From positions 41,335,413-41,399,412 of the forward strand of contig OZ018410.1 of NCBI GenBank assembly GCA_963969595.1: DNA of 64,000 nucleotides, written 5' to 3'. The stretch is from Neckera pumila (taxonomy: Eukaryota > Streptophyta > Bryopsida > Hypnales > Neckeraceae). The notes under the pieces are model-generated. The model was not told where the DNA came from, ran no database searches, and saw only the letters and a program-made list of their open reading frames with translations. Position numbers and translations under genes: made by a program. This document shows positions 45,401 to 56,974 of this stretch, one piece after another. Positions within the stretch are counted from its first letter, which is position 1; each line of letters begins with the position of its first letter.

Positions 45401-47747
45401 GTCTTACATCGTTGTACTTGGATGCCAATGCTTTCACTGGAAGCCTCCCGGAGGAATTGGGCAGGCTTGTGAACCTGGTTTCCTTGGGATTGTCGTTCAA
45501 CTTTCTCAAAGGATCCATTCCTGCCCAAATTGGAAACCTGGAGAATCTTGTATTCCTTGATGTTTCACACAATTTGCTTTCTGGTGATCTCGCAAGTGTA
45601 GTTCAGAGTTTTGATATGAATCGGTTTGTTGTGTTCAATTGCTCGTACAATGAATTCTCGGGGACGGTGGAATCGCTCAGGACGGAGTGGTTTGTTGGGA
45701 ATCCTGCACTTTGTCTTGGTGATGTCTCACAGGTAATGGCTAATCCTGATAAACCATCCAATGTTGTTTGATAATGTTTTGTCATTTGAAGCTTTTCAAA
45801 ATGTGTTATGTAAATTTGTGTGAAAATGGCGAATTACATTAAAATGGTGCCATTCCGGAACTTTGGTACTTTCACAGTTCAGACAACCTGTTCTGAAATC
45901 TATACTTGTCTTAGATGGTTCAAACCACCCGTTCTGAAATTTGTATTTGTCTTAGATGGTCAAATGGCACGCAGAATACCGCCATTTTAACGAAATTCCC
46001 CATGAAGCCATTGAATGTTGTTGAATAATGTTTTGTCATTTGAAGCATTCAATATGTTATGTAAAAGACATTGTGTGAAGCCATTGTTGCTCGGGCAATG
46101 GCAGTGTGGTGAGATGAAGGATCATTCATCGAATAATGTGAAGAAGCGTGATTTCATCCGTATTTTGGGTGTGTTGGGGAGTGTATTTCTTACGGTGTTG
46201 ATGCTTTGGGTGTTGACCCTTTGGCGAATGGGAAAGAAAAAGAAGAAGAAAGGTGGCATGCTCTCTAGAGAAGGAAGTGAGAGGAAGTCCCTTGCTCCTT
46301 GGAATATAACTTTGTTTCATCAATTGAACATTACATATAAAGAATTGATAGAGTGTTTGGATGAGGAGAATGTGATTGGAAGTGGCGGAGGTGGAGAGGT
46401 TTATAAAGCTACGTTGCGGAATGGACAAGAAGTTGCTATAAAGAAATTGTGGGAGGCTGGCAAAGGAATGAATCTCCATGACCACGGATTTAAAGCTGAG
46501 GTAAATGAAAGGAGAAATAATGGTTGAATTACTCATTTTTTAAAAATTGTAAAAATTTGTTAAATCAAAAATCCATATTTGTGACTTTAAGAGCTTTAGT
46601 ATAATACTAAAGTACAAAGGACTTTGAAGTTTTTAAAAGTGAGAAATATCTTGAAAAGGTGAAAGCAGGTTGATTCCCTTGGTGCTATTCGACATCGCAA
46701 CATAGTGAAACTACTTTGTTGTTGTTCAAGTTTTTCAACAAATTTATTGGTATATGAATATATGCCAAATGGAAGTTTGGGAGATTTGCTTCATAATACA
46801 AAAGACAAGGCATTATTGAATTGGAATCTTCGTAGTAAAATTGCTATTGGAGCTGCTCAGGTATGATATGTTTGTCATTGTCTTTTTAATATGTAGTGAT
46901 TTTAATTCTAAAATAATGATGTTATTTCACCTTTTATTGCTTATTGTAAATACCAAATTGTATTATATTTATACTTTTTAAATATTTTATCTTTTTATTT
47001 TCCAAAAAATTAAAAGAAATGAGAAGGATATTGTTTGTCATATAAAATTTAGTGCAAATCTAAACAAAATTCTTATGGTTGTATAAAATTTGGAAATTGA
47101 CAATTTATAAATGATTTATGGAGCAGGGCCTTACTTACTTGCACTATGATTGCGTACCTCAAATTCTACACCGTGATATAAAATCAAATAATATACTACT
47201 CGACAATGAGTATGAAGCACGTATTGCAGATTTTGGCTTGGCAAAATGCCTTGATGATATTTCAATGTCAATTGTAGCGGGTTCTTATGGCTATATTGCA
47301 CCAGGTAAATAATGTAATATTTTTGTGTTTACAATGTATAGAAAGTCTAAATTTTATTTACAAATGAAACTAACAAACGACTGTTTGTTTTGTCAAACAG
47401 AGTATGCATATACATTGAACGTGAATGAAAAGAGTGATGTCTTCAGTTTTGGAGTGGTTCTTTTAGAATTGGTAACTGGAAGACGACCAATTGCAACGGA
47501 ATTTGGTGATGCTATGACTATAGTGACTTGGATAGCCAAAAAAATACACGAACATGGAGAAAAGATAGAGATAGATTTCTTAGATAAAAAGATAATAGAT
47601 CTAAATTTTTATATGTCTCAAATGTTGAATGTGTTTCATATTGCAAATTGTTGCACACAACATTTGCCCAAAGATAGACCAACAATGCGTGAAATCACCC
47701 AAATGTTAATCGAATCACAAAAGATTGGCAATAAAAAATTTCCATAA
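42405..47747 (+). CDS. LRR receptor-like kinase, subfamily XI (HAESA/HSL-like), 992 aa
   Basis: Seven exons: 42405-42642, 43775-44717, 45048-45732, 46105-46500, 46669-46860, 47127-47304, 47401-47747. All introns are GT-AG and the sum is 2979 nt, 992 codons plus stop. The protein has a signal peptide (about 1-31), an N-cap with C65-x-W-x-G-V-x-C72, about 20 plasma-membrane LRRs (L-x-G-x-IP type), a C-cap ending LCLGDVSQC, a transmembrane helix (about 642-662) followed by KKKKKK, and a Ser/Thr kinase. Visible kinase residues are G714-S-G-x-x-G719, K735, E754, HRD 833-835 with K837, DFG 853-855 and APE 876-878, so catalysis looks intact and of the RD type. The sequence [15 protein letters not shown] and overall length fit HAESA/HSL receptors, which bind secreted peptides; the ligand is unknown here. 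The start is the first ATG before the signal peptide. HAESA-type genes usually have one kinase intron, so six introns is unusual. CEPR-type or other subfamily XI membership is not excluded. Confidence 0.92.
42643..43774 (+). other. intron 1 of the receptor kinase gene (phase 1)
   Basis: Donor GTGAGC, acceptor CCCAG. It splits a Gly codon just after the N-cap (YVT-G-VDLSS). At 1132 bp it is the longest intron. Short frames inside it on both strands are not genes. Confidence 0.88.
44740..44837. mobile_element. 98-bp fold-back element in intron 2
   Basis: The left arm is TTGTAACACTC...ATTATACTGAA..TCACTGTCAC; the right arm is its near-perfect reverse complement ending GAGTGTTACAA. Arms are about 35-40 bp with a roughly 24-bp A-rich loop. 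It lies wholly inside intron 2 (44718-45047), so it does not change the protein. It could be a MITE; no target duplication is clear. Confidence 0.75.
45758..46066. repeat. direct repeats flanking an insert-like block in intron 3
   Basis: About 55 bp beginning AATGTTGTT(T/G)(G/A)ATAATGTTTTG at 45758 recurs at 46013. The block between has AAAATGG.G / C.CCATTTT inverted ends and a 42-bp tandem (TTCTGAAAT.T.TA.TTGTCTTAGATGG) at about 45892-45966. All of it lies in intron 3 (45733-46104). Confidence 0.65.
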
Positions 47748-48449
47748 TCATTGCTTGGTTTTGAATCTTGAAGATGATAAAAGAGTTAATTAGACATGAT
47801 TGTAATCAAATTAAATGTTTTTGGTCTTACAAAATGATAAATGGAGGAGCAAAGCAGTTCAAAAAGAAATATTTGCTATAATGCTTTATGAATAATATCT
47901 TAAGTTTTTACTTCTGTATACACAATATTGACAAAATATTTAGCTTGAATTTGTTTCATTTTTTAGAATAAGTTCTATGCTAGTGGCTATCAAAACAAAA
48001 TTTACTATTCACCAAATGAATTTAATATGTCACGTTTTGATCCAAATATTATGAATTTTTAGTTTTCATATTGTACACAAATTGAAACACTAGTAGAAAT
48101 ACAATCCGTAACTACAAGGCAAAGTGACCTATGCAAAAGTTAAGGTCAAGTGACCTCGTGGTGATCACTGTCAATTTTTAGAAAACTACGTGAGTTAAAA
48201 AGATAGGGTCTAATTAATTCAAAGCTAAGAAGTTTATATAATATATAGGGCTACTATAAGGTCCATAAAATGCTACATACTCTATTATACATAAATTAGG
48301 ATAAAGAAAAATATCATGTAGTAGGAATTTTTATTAATAAATTAGCCTTAATAATTAGAGGCTGTGCAAATTTTTCATAGTACAATAAATATAGATGTAG
48401 ACAAATAATTTCATATAGATGATAAAATGGACATAGTCAAGAAAATCTA
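47748..48449. other. 3' flank of the receptor kinase gene
   Basis: AT-rich sequence. No definite polyadenylation signal or further gene is assigned. Confidence 0.4.
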
Positions 48450-48459
48450 CAATGAAGGG

Positions 48460-49658
48460 CAGTGGTGCTATTTTGTGAGTGTTGAGCGGAGATTATGTGA
48501 GCGTTGAGCTCAAAATTCAAAGAAGCACTAGAAAATTTAGTCATATTTCTAAAAATAGATTCAATCTAAAAAATTTGGTCAAAATTTATCTTTGTTAGTA
48601 AATTTTAGTACCTATTACTATGAATCTATTATTGTGGACATATTACCGTGGTTATGTAGAATTCAGATGAAAATTATAATTTCAGTGTTGTCTAAAATAT
48701 TAGAAGTATATATTATGAATAGGATGAACTTAATTGATATAAAAGATGAATGGAGATGGAAATAAGTTTGTATAGAATATTAGTTGGATCACTATCCTAT
48801 AGCAGTGTGGGTCCTCTTGGTGCTGATAGGAGGCTACCAATAATGTTTTCTTGATGCACTATTGTCGGACTTGTTTAGATTTTAGAGGAAAAAAATTTGC
48901 TGATAGGATTCATTATATATAGAAAGAACTTAGCCACATTGAATTTCATTTTTATTGATCACTATCTTGTAGTAGCATGGGTCCTTCTGGGGCTGATAGG
49001 GAGTACCTACACTTCTATCTTGATGTGTTGGTAATTGGACTTGTTAAGATTTTAGAAGAAAATATTTGGTTGATACAGATTATTTTTGTAAGGAATGAGC
49101 TTAGTTACACCAAATTGTTGATTAGTTGATCATTGTCCTCTTTTGAGACCTCTTAGGGGTCCAACTCTTCTATTTTTGATCAAATGGTCATTTAGTTAAT
49201 CACTCCCTTCTTATTTGATATCTCTTGGTGCCAAGAGGAGCCTCCTAGTCTTGGGAAAGAAAGAAAGAAAAAAAGTCCCCCCCCCTTGGTTATGGGACTT
49301 CCCTCTGCACCGAGGAGAACCAAGCAACAAGATGGAAGTGATCATAAAAATCAAAAATCTCAATAGAACAACCTCCGTCGATTTCAATTGAATCCTAATT
49401 CATCACAAATTTTTTTCTTCTTAAAATCTAGCGAGGTCCAATAAGTAGCACATCAAGGTTGTATAAGGGACCACAATAATAGATCCACGATAATAGGTCC
49501 AAGATAATTAGTATTAAAATTTAACAAAATAATAAATTTTGACCAAAATTTTTAGATGGAATCTCTAAAAATTATGTGCTCACAAGTTCACAAACTCAAG
49601 CTCACACGCTCACAAGCTCACAAACTCACGCTCACACGCTCACAAAATAGCAACCCTG
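48460..49658. mobile_element. 1.2-kb non-autonomous Mutator-like element with long terminal repeats
   Basis: The left end starts CAGTGGTGCTATTTTGTGAG; the right end in reverse starts CAGGGTTGCTATTTTGTGAG. Inverted similarity continues about 190 bp inward through GGTCAAAATTTAT and CTATTATTGTGG. The flanks are the 10-bp direct repeat CAATGAAGGG (48450-48459 and 49659-49668), close to the 9-11 bp usual for Mutator-like elements. The interior has two imperfect ~185-bp direct repeats sharing GATCACTATC.T.TAG.AG and GGTCCT; no transposase. A CTCACAAACTCA-type short tandem lies in the right arm. Confidence 0.85.
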
Positions 49659-49668
49659 CAATGAAGGG

Positions 49669-51149
49669 TGGTTGACTGAAATTGTGTAACGATACTAGTG
49701 GTATATATATATATCAAAAAAATTAAGTATAAACGTAAAGCACTAACCATAAGTGGCAGAGTATAGAATCTAGCTTACTCTAAATCAACCTGCAATGTAA
49801 GGAGGTTTAGTGCATTAGCAATACACTAGTCATTTTTTGATGATTTCTTGTGCATTGAAGAAATTTTTTATTTGAAATCTAAATAGTAAAAATTAGAGAT
49901 AAAAATTTGGATTATGGTATGTGGAAATTTTTTCAAGAACATTGACTTCACATATTGCAAGATAATAGGACTTGAAGTAGAAGAAAATATTTACTCTTGA
50001 AGCCATCTCAACATAGCTAAGAAATTTTGACTCCTCTTTGTTTGTGATTTGAGAACTAAATTTTTTTATTATAATTGTATTCCATATTTTATAAGTGATA
50101 TATATAAATTTCAAAAGTTGATGAGCATTTTGCAAAAGGTGCCCCAAAGATGCGCAAATTGCTTGGGCTACTAAAAAAGTTCAAGGCAACATAACCTTTG
50201 TTTGGTATACTCAATTAGGAAAAAATATATTCTCACTAAAGACGTACATGTTTTCACCTTGTATCAAAATTTTGTGAATAACCAACATAAACCGACTTTT
50301 TAGATATTATCTGGATTTTCAATTGCTCATTGAATGAACAATTGGTCTTCAAGGGTTAAAAAATACCACTTGGTCAACTGGACACTTAAATTTTATGTAA
50401 GATAGACCCACTTAAAAAACTGCATGAATGAATTTACACAAACCATAGGTTATTAGAAATATGCTCCACGCATCTTTTTATGTAAAATGGTCATCTTAAA
50501 TACAATAATTCAGGTAAATAGCCCCACATCAAATACCCTCTTAACTCAAGAGTATACCTTAAATTTTAAGGAGTAATCTGCCTAGGCAAGTGACTTGATG
50601 GAATAACCATTTGTGGCTGAATTGACAAAACACAAGCTTGGCAAGAATTTGTAAAAGCCTTTAACATAAACTTTGCATTACACCTTGGCTAAAACTCGGG
50701 TTCGTTTCAAGTTTGTTTGCAAGATGAGTTCCGTCTCATTTAAAAGAAATAATTCACAGTTATAATTGCAACTTGTACATACTAACTTTGTATTGGTGTG
50801 AATGAGTAAACAATTTCTATCTATAATTGGAGTGGTATATCCGGCTACTCTACTGTTCTTCTCGCATACCTCTAGACATGCTTTGATTGCTACCAGTAAG
50901 TTGAAATTACATAAGCATCTATTTGTTGTTAAGAGTTTGCGATTAGATTAGATAGCCCCCTAATCAAGATGAGGGTGACTACATTTGTATGATCAAATAG
51001 AGTTATGATAATGCAGTGCTTGGAGTGTCATTGCAAATTTGTTGTGCAATTGTAATGTATATGCTGCTTGTGTCAATCAACATTCTTTGCATTTTTTGTA
51101 TTTTCTATAGAGATGTAATCCTCTAATGGGCATGAAGAGTGAGAAGGAT
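49669..51149. other. intergenic DNA
   Basis: No gene is recognised; the minus frame at 49893-50147 has no domain. Confidence 0.35.
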
Positions 51150-51456
51150 TTGCATTAGGAAAAATTTCAGCCCTCTGAAAGGCCGCTAGGAAATTGATTT
51201 ATGTGACCCCTTTGGTGCAATTTCAGAATGAATAATTTTTTTTTTTTGAAACAAAATATTAAAAATAAATAAAAATATTAAAAAAATAAAAATCTGACAT
51301 GGCAATACTAGTGCCACATCAGCACCCAATATTTAAATATAAAAAAGATATTAAAAAATAAAAATCATTTATTTTTATTTTTATTTTTCTCTATAATTGC
51401 ACCAAGCGGGTGCATAACTCGCGGCCTTCTGGAGGGCTGAAATTTTTCCTAATGCA
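51150..51456. mobile_element. 307-bp inverted-repeat element, family VI-related
   Basis: Near-perfect ends: TTGCATTAGGAAAAATTTCA...CCCTC on the left and its reverse complement on the right. The interior is an A/T-only tract with a GACATGGCAATACTAGTGCCA palindrome and an ACTCGCGGCCTTCTGGAGGG block like those of family VI. It is the most diverged member; relatedness rests on architecture and short blocks. Confidence 0.65.
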
Positions 51457-53419
51457 ATGCAAAGTGTCACATTTAGTGCAAGATTGATTGTGAAGAAAAA
51501 AATTATATCTTCACTTGTAATATCAAGTGCAATCTACAATGCACAATGAAGTACGGCTACAAGCATTCAAAACTTAAAGTCTGATGTAGATGATCGCAAC
51601 AAGGAATGTTGTTGGATGTCATTGTGTTTGCTGATCATGTCACCATGATGTTGCCAGGTGCAAGGAAAAGTGATTGTCTTTAAAACTAAGAACTTCAACT
51701 CACATAATGAAGACATTTATATATTGTGCCCTAAGTACTATGCAATGCTTGGCTTGCTAAATGTCTTGTTGCAAAATATTAGAATGGTGCAATTTCCTCT
51801 AGTGTGCTAATTGTCTTCATAGGTTTTTTTTGGCACTGTTGCCCAAGGCGCTTATACATCAATTAGAAGGATTTTCACTTAAATTGGCGGTCTGTAATAT
51901 ATAGATTCTTATGGAATTCAAACCATGGAAAACTTTCTTAAAATCCTAGTTGCATGAATTTGAAATCACTTTTTGTACATTGGAATATGTAATGGATCTT
52001 AATTATATCACATGCAACCTCCATGACCAACTGTTCATACATGAATTTATTTCATACATTTTTTTTATAGAATATGATAACCTTATCAACTCAAATGAAC
52101 AAAAATATACATGTGCATCAAGCCCATGCAATGGTAGGGTTGGAAAATTTGCAAGTCTTTAGAAGCTAGTATACTGAAAACGACAAGACAATCAACTTAG
52201 GTGTTTTTGACTCAGGCAAAGTCAAGTAACGGGTTAAATGACTTGTAAATTCACCTATCTTTTCTACTAGTGAAAATTGACTTGTAGTTGGTTTCTGCTA
52301 GATACATTATTGTACTTGAATTTGAAGGATAAAAAAAGTTTTCAAATACCAACAAGATTAATCTTTTAACATTTCACAAAATACTATATTTATTGGTTGA
52401 TTAATTTGATACTTAGACAAGCTTCAATCTATATTGTTGGAACTTATTGATAACCTTATAATTTCAAAGATGGTTTTAAATGATACGTAGATTGTATAAA
52501 CATTGAAAGTTTGGGGATATATTTAAAAGTTTGAATAATTTAAGAATATATATTGTAATTAAGAAGATTTTGATATTTTTGCAATTATGAAGAATGAAAT
52601 TATACTTTTGGATCCTATTGCAACAAAATCAATTTGGAAATGTTTAGAAAGGCCAAAAAATGAAAAAAATGTTTAACTCTAAAAATTGATCTTTTAACAA
52701 AATTCCTTTAAGCCAATAGAATACATAGAATGTGTATTTATTAGAGATAATATACCAATTAGTTTCAATTTTTTTGTTAAAAAATCCAATTCATTTGTTT
52801 TTTCTACTTGAAATCCCTTTCAATGAAATCAAAAGTCTATAAGCTGATTTTGCACATCAAATATGAAGCTAAGGAAGGGGAGGAGGAAGGGAAGCACTAT
52901 ATGTTGAATTTTCTACAAATGTGCGTTCAAAGGATATTTCACAAGGCAAACTAGATGTCCTTCTACAAATTTAGTGCACCCTAGTTTTATCTAAATTTCT
53001 AAGATGGAGAATTATAGGTGGATTTGTTCTCTACTTAAATTTTTTCATTATTGTTTTTTCTTGAGGCTTCAATAGTTAAATTTTTTGTTTAGGCTTCAAT
53101 ATCAATAATTTTCAAGCAACAATAAAAAAATGCTATTAGAGACAATTTTAAAAATACCATACTAATTGGAAAGACAATGGTGTCAAAATAAAGAAACTAG
53201 GAATACTTAAATCATATTTTTCTCTTAAAAAGCACCCAAAAAATCATTGTTTTATGATAATGAAAAAAATTAGTATAGTTTTTTCTTCCATTCAATTAAA
53301 ATAAAAAAATTTGATGGTCAAACATTAATAATTAAGATTTACTCTGTTTCCTAGGTTTACAATGAAAACAAAATCATCTCTTCAATGTTTCCAAAGCAGA
53401 AAGAAAGAGGAAATGTATC
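51457..53419. other. intergenic DNA
   Basis: No gene or element is recognised. Confidence 0.35.
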
Positions 53420-53709
53420 ATTAGAAGAGATTTGAGGGAATTAGAGGATTGTTTTAGGCCTGTTTCCAATGCTATCCCAATTTTATGAATAGCATGTACG
53501 AGCTATCAAATTTTTTTTTCAAAAAAAATAAAAAATAAAAAAAATAAAATTGCCCATAATATCATTCTAAGCAAATTTTTTTTTTTTTTTTTTTTTAAAA
53601 TGACGTGGCACTCTCTCGACCACGTCAGCCCAGCAGCTTTCCTATGTTCCACAGCGCGGGAACGCAGGATAACTTGCGGGCTTTTGGAGGCCTCAAATAT
53701 CTTCTAATG
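53420..53709. mobile_element. 290-bp inverted-repeat element, family VI, copy 4
   Basis: The left end CATTAGAAGAGATTTGAGGG matches the right end in reverse, CATTAGAAGATATTTGAGGC. The interior has an A/T tract with a T run (53578-53596), GACGTGGCACTCTCTCGACC then ACGTCAGCC, and GCGGGAACGCAGGATAACTT. Confidence 0.7.
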
Positions 53710-53868
53710 CATATTAAAAATGCAAAAAGAGAAAAGTCCTTATCTATATAATGTACAAATTTTATGGGACCTTCATTTTTATCATATTTTCCTATAATCT
53801 ATTTCAATTGATTGACTTTTGTAAAAGATTAAAAAATATTCACAAAACGTTCCTTTCTTTTTAATGCC

Positions 53869-53922
53869 CCTGTTGTAAAGGGTGACGCTCCCAATGTAGG
53901 GAACGTCAGCCTATACAACAGG
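53869..53922. repeat. 54-bp hairpin, 24-nt arms, 6-nt loop
   Basis: CCTGTTGTAAAGGGTGACGC.. pairs with ..ACGTCAGCCTATACAACAGG, 21 of 24 positions matching, loop AATGTA at 53893-53898. It may be a transposon terminus, a regulatory fold or chance; the loop is short for a plant miRNA precursor. Confidence 0.55.
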
Positions 53923-53929
53923 AACGGTG

Positions 53930-55155
53930 GGAGCGCAGTTTTAGGATTTCCAAATCACTTCCAAGAAGAAGCGCTAGCGCCAAGGTCGCAGGGTCGTAGC
54001 GGCGACGGACCAACGTGGGTGTGATGCTGTGTGTGAGCAAGAAAAAGAGAGTGAGAGTGAGAGAGATTGAGAGTGAGTGTGTATAGAGATCCTTGACGTG
54101 ATTCGGACTCCAAGTTGAAGAGATTCTTCTTGCCCAACTGGGGGTTCTGTGAAGCTCTGTCGGATTTTGACTCCGTCTATTGAGAAATAGCGTAGAAGGA
54201 GTTTGGAGTGCTCTTCAAGGGAGCTTCCTTGAGGGTTCACTTTTGTTGGGTCGGAGAGCAAAGGGGAGGGAATCTCGAGGGAATGAGTCTCGAAATCTAG
54301 AACTTTGGAAGATTTTCATACAAGTAGCACTCTGCGGATTGGACATGGCTTGTGTCTGGTAGGAGCTGGCTTTCACAGAGTTTATACTTTCTGGTAAGTT
54401 CTGCTGGTAACGCATTTTGCATGGGGTTTTGAGACTTCATTGGGAGAAAATGTGAGTGAGCCTCGAGGTTTGAAAATGTAGAGTCTTCACAGCTTCTGAA
54501 GGGGAGGACTCTTTGACGTTTTGCAGAAGTTTCTGAATGGTGAGTATTAACGAGATTAATGTGGCAGGTACGTTTTCTGGTGGATCGAATTCATGGAGAA
54601 GAGATGAACCGCAAGAATCAGCAAGCTGCTCTGACGGCAGCACTTACTATAAGAAACCAGAGTTTTTGGTGTTGTTGGCCATAAAACATTGGATGTCAAC
54701 ACGGACGTCATTGCGTTTGTCGGTTTCAAGGTTTGTAATTGTGAATTCTATCCGATGTCCCGCAAAACGTGTGCTGTTCAGCTTCTAAATGCGGAGGTGT
54801 CAACGCAGACAGTCACGTTTGCAACAACGTCTCGTAAAACATGTGACGTCCATTTCAGACATCATTTAGAACGTAAGAAGTCCACGTCAGCCACTGCGTC
54901 AATTTTCACTGCGGGTAAATGCAGAGAAGTTACAGGAGGCAGAGGTAAAACGCTGAACGGAAGGAAAAAACTGAGTATGGGCAGCTGTCTTAGGTGCATG
55001 TCAAAAAAATTGTTGAAGTGGGAGGTGAAGTACTACATGACGGGCCAAATGACCAGCGATGGACTCATACACAGTTCTATTAGCGCCAAGTTCAAATGTA
55101 GGTCATTTCAACAATTTCTTATATATATAAATTATTATAATTACTATATAGCTTA
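53930..55155. other. unassigned, GC-richer stretch with ACGTC motifs
   Basis: The base composition is less AT-rich than the surroundings. There is a GA-rich run (54038-54082), a consensus-like donor CTGGTAAGTT at 54390, and several overlapping + frames (54180-54362, 54537-54788, 54689-55156) without recognisable domains. From 54690 to 54900 the motif ACGT recurs often (GGACGTCA, AACGTCTC, TGACGTCC, CCACGTCA). It could be an expressed leader or exon region or the subterminal part of a transposon; I cannot decide. Confidence 0.35.
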
Positions 55156-55794
55156 AGACAATTACCATAAATTCATTTAGTCCACATATTGATTAATTAA
55201 GCATGGACTGAATAAATCAAAGTGGGGTACATGTAATGCTCATTAAGTGTGTTATATGTCAGCATCTGAAGAATATAGGGTTCATAGTATTCAACCTTGG
55301 AAGAAATGGTTTGTGGAAAACGTTGAATATTCATGGATTTAGGGTTCTAGGGTCCAAGTATTGAAAGCAAAACAGGGCTAAAAAAATGTAGATTTCAAAG
55401 TGACAACATCCACATTGTCTACAATTTGGTACACACTATTAATAAGGCACTGATGGTGACGCGGGAAAAAAAAGGGATAAAAATAAGGTAATTGATGTGG
55501 ATTGCGCTCAATGGCGACATGGAGAGAGACTTGTGGTAGTAGGACTTGGGATAAACATACAATATTGAATTCAAAATTTTGTCATTCCTTTTGTACTTTA
55601 TTTAATATTGTTGATATTGTGAACAACAATTTTCAAGAAATCCTTGTTAGGGAAAATTTATTTATCTTGAATCTTCATGCAACTGTAATCCATTTGTATT
55701 CTCTACAAATCGGTTAGTTGAAGCACATGCCATTTTTGTTCATTCCTTAACCTGTTCAATTAGTCACTGTACACTTTAATATACCATTAGATGA
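55156..55794. other. intergenic DNA
   Basis: Nothing recognised. Confidence 0.35.
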
Positions 55795-56073
55795 TATTTG
55801 AGGGTCTTGGAGGGCTGTTTCAGGCTTGTTCCCTGATCTGCTTAGATTCAATGAATGCTGATATGGGTGTGTTAGAAATTTTTCTTTTTCAAAATTTTTT
55901 TTTTTACCAAAATATTATTTTAAGATTTTTATTTTTTTAATTTTTTCAAAAAATGACGTGGTAGTCGCTCGACCACGTTAGCCAGCTGCTGCTGCTGCGT
56001 TCCTGCAGTCTGGGAATGCAGCAGACAGCAGGGGAACTCAGAGCCTTCTAAGACCCCCTAATCTCATCTAATG
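55795..56073. mobile_element. 279-bp inverted-repeat element, family VI, copy 5
   Basis: The left end CATTAGATGATATTTGAGGG pairs with the right end in reverse, CATTAGATGAGATTAGGGGG, both continuing into TCTT.GA.GGCT. The interior has an A/T tract, ATGACGTGGTAGTCGCTCGA then CCACGTTAGCC, and a GCTGCTGCTGC run. Confidence 0.72.
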
Positions 56074-56974
56074 TTCCTTCAAGACTTCTTTATATATATC
56101 AGAAATACAGATGAATGCTCTTTATTCATTAATGTTAGGAATTATAGGGTCTTGGCTTAATTTGTCGACAAATGAAAGTAATAGCCATACATGGTACATT
56201 CACAAAGCAGTTCAAGGGTCAGGCCTTCTAACAGTGCTCTACCAACCTATGGAGGCTTTTGTTGGATAAAAAAGTCTAACCCTCACATATGAAATTGCAT
56301 TCTCTAAAATGATTGACAACCCCAAAATTTGTCCTGGATATTACATATTGAAAGTACCTTTGAGGTTCATGTTGAAAACATGGCAATCCATAGAAGATTC
56401 AATAGTCACTAATTATGGATAAGCGCATAAAGGATTTAGCGGAAGGTATAGAATGCTTCAGTACATTCAAAAATGCTTTTACATTAAAGCTGTTGAACAT
56501 TATGAGAAAGCTATTCAAGAGCTTCACATGGCTAGGAAGAAAAACTCGAAAAAAATTAATTGTGACAATTTAACGGGATAAGAAGCGAAAAATTATATAT
56601 GTGGATGTTTCCTCTGAAGCAATAAAATAGCAAGGGAAGCTCATGACTCAATGATTTGACTGCAAGTAAATGACTAAAAGGAAGGCACGGGGGGGTCACT
56701 CTATGTGGACCTTCAGATATCATGTGCGGATAGGTTTTTTTTTTAGGGGGGTATTTAGCTAGATATCCCGAGCCCATTAAATAGTCCCTATTATTACCTA
56801 ATTTTGGAAATCACGGTATTTTAGGCCAGTTTCTTAACTTTGAATTTGCAAGGAAGGGCATTTTTTAATATCCTAGCTTCATTATAAAGAAAAAAAGTAG
56901 AGTGAAACAGGCAAATACAAAGATTACAGACAAGAACAAATGGCATGGAATAAATTTGGAAGCCTAGAAATCGA
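56074..56974. other. intergenic DNA
   Basis: No gene is recognised. Confidence 0.35.

Noticed and set aside
53930..55155. Protein-coding gene spanning the GC-richer stretch
   Set aside because: Donor-like sites and short frames are present, but no consistent exon chain or domain could be built.
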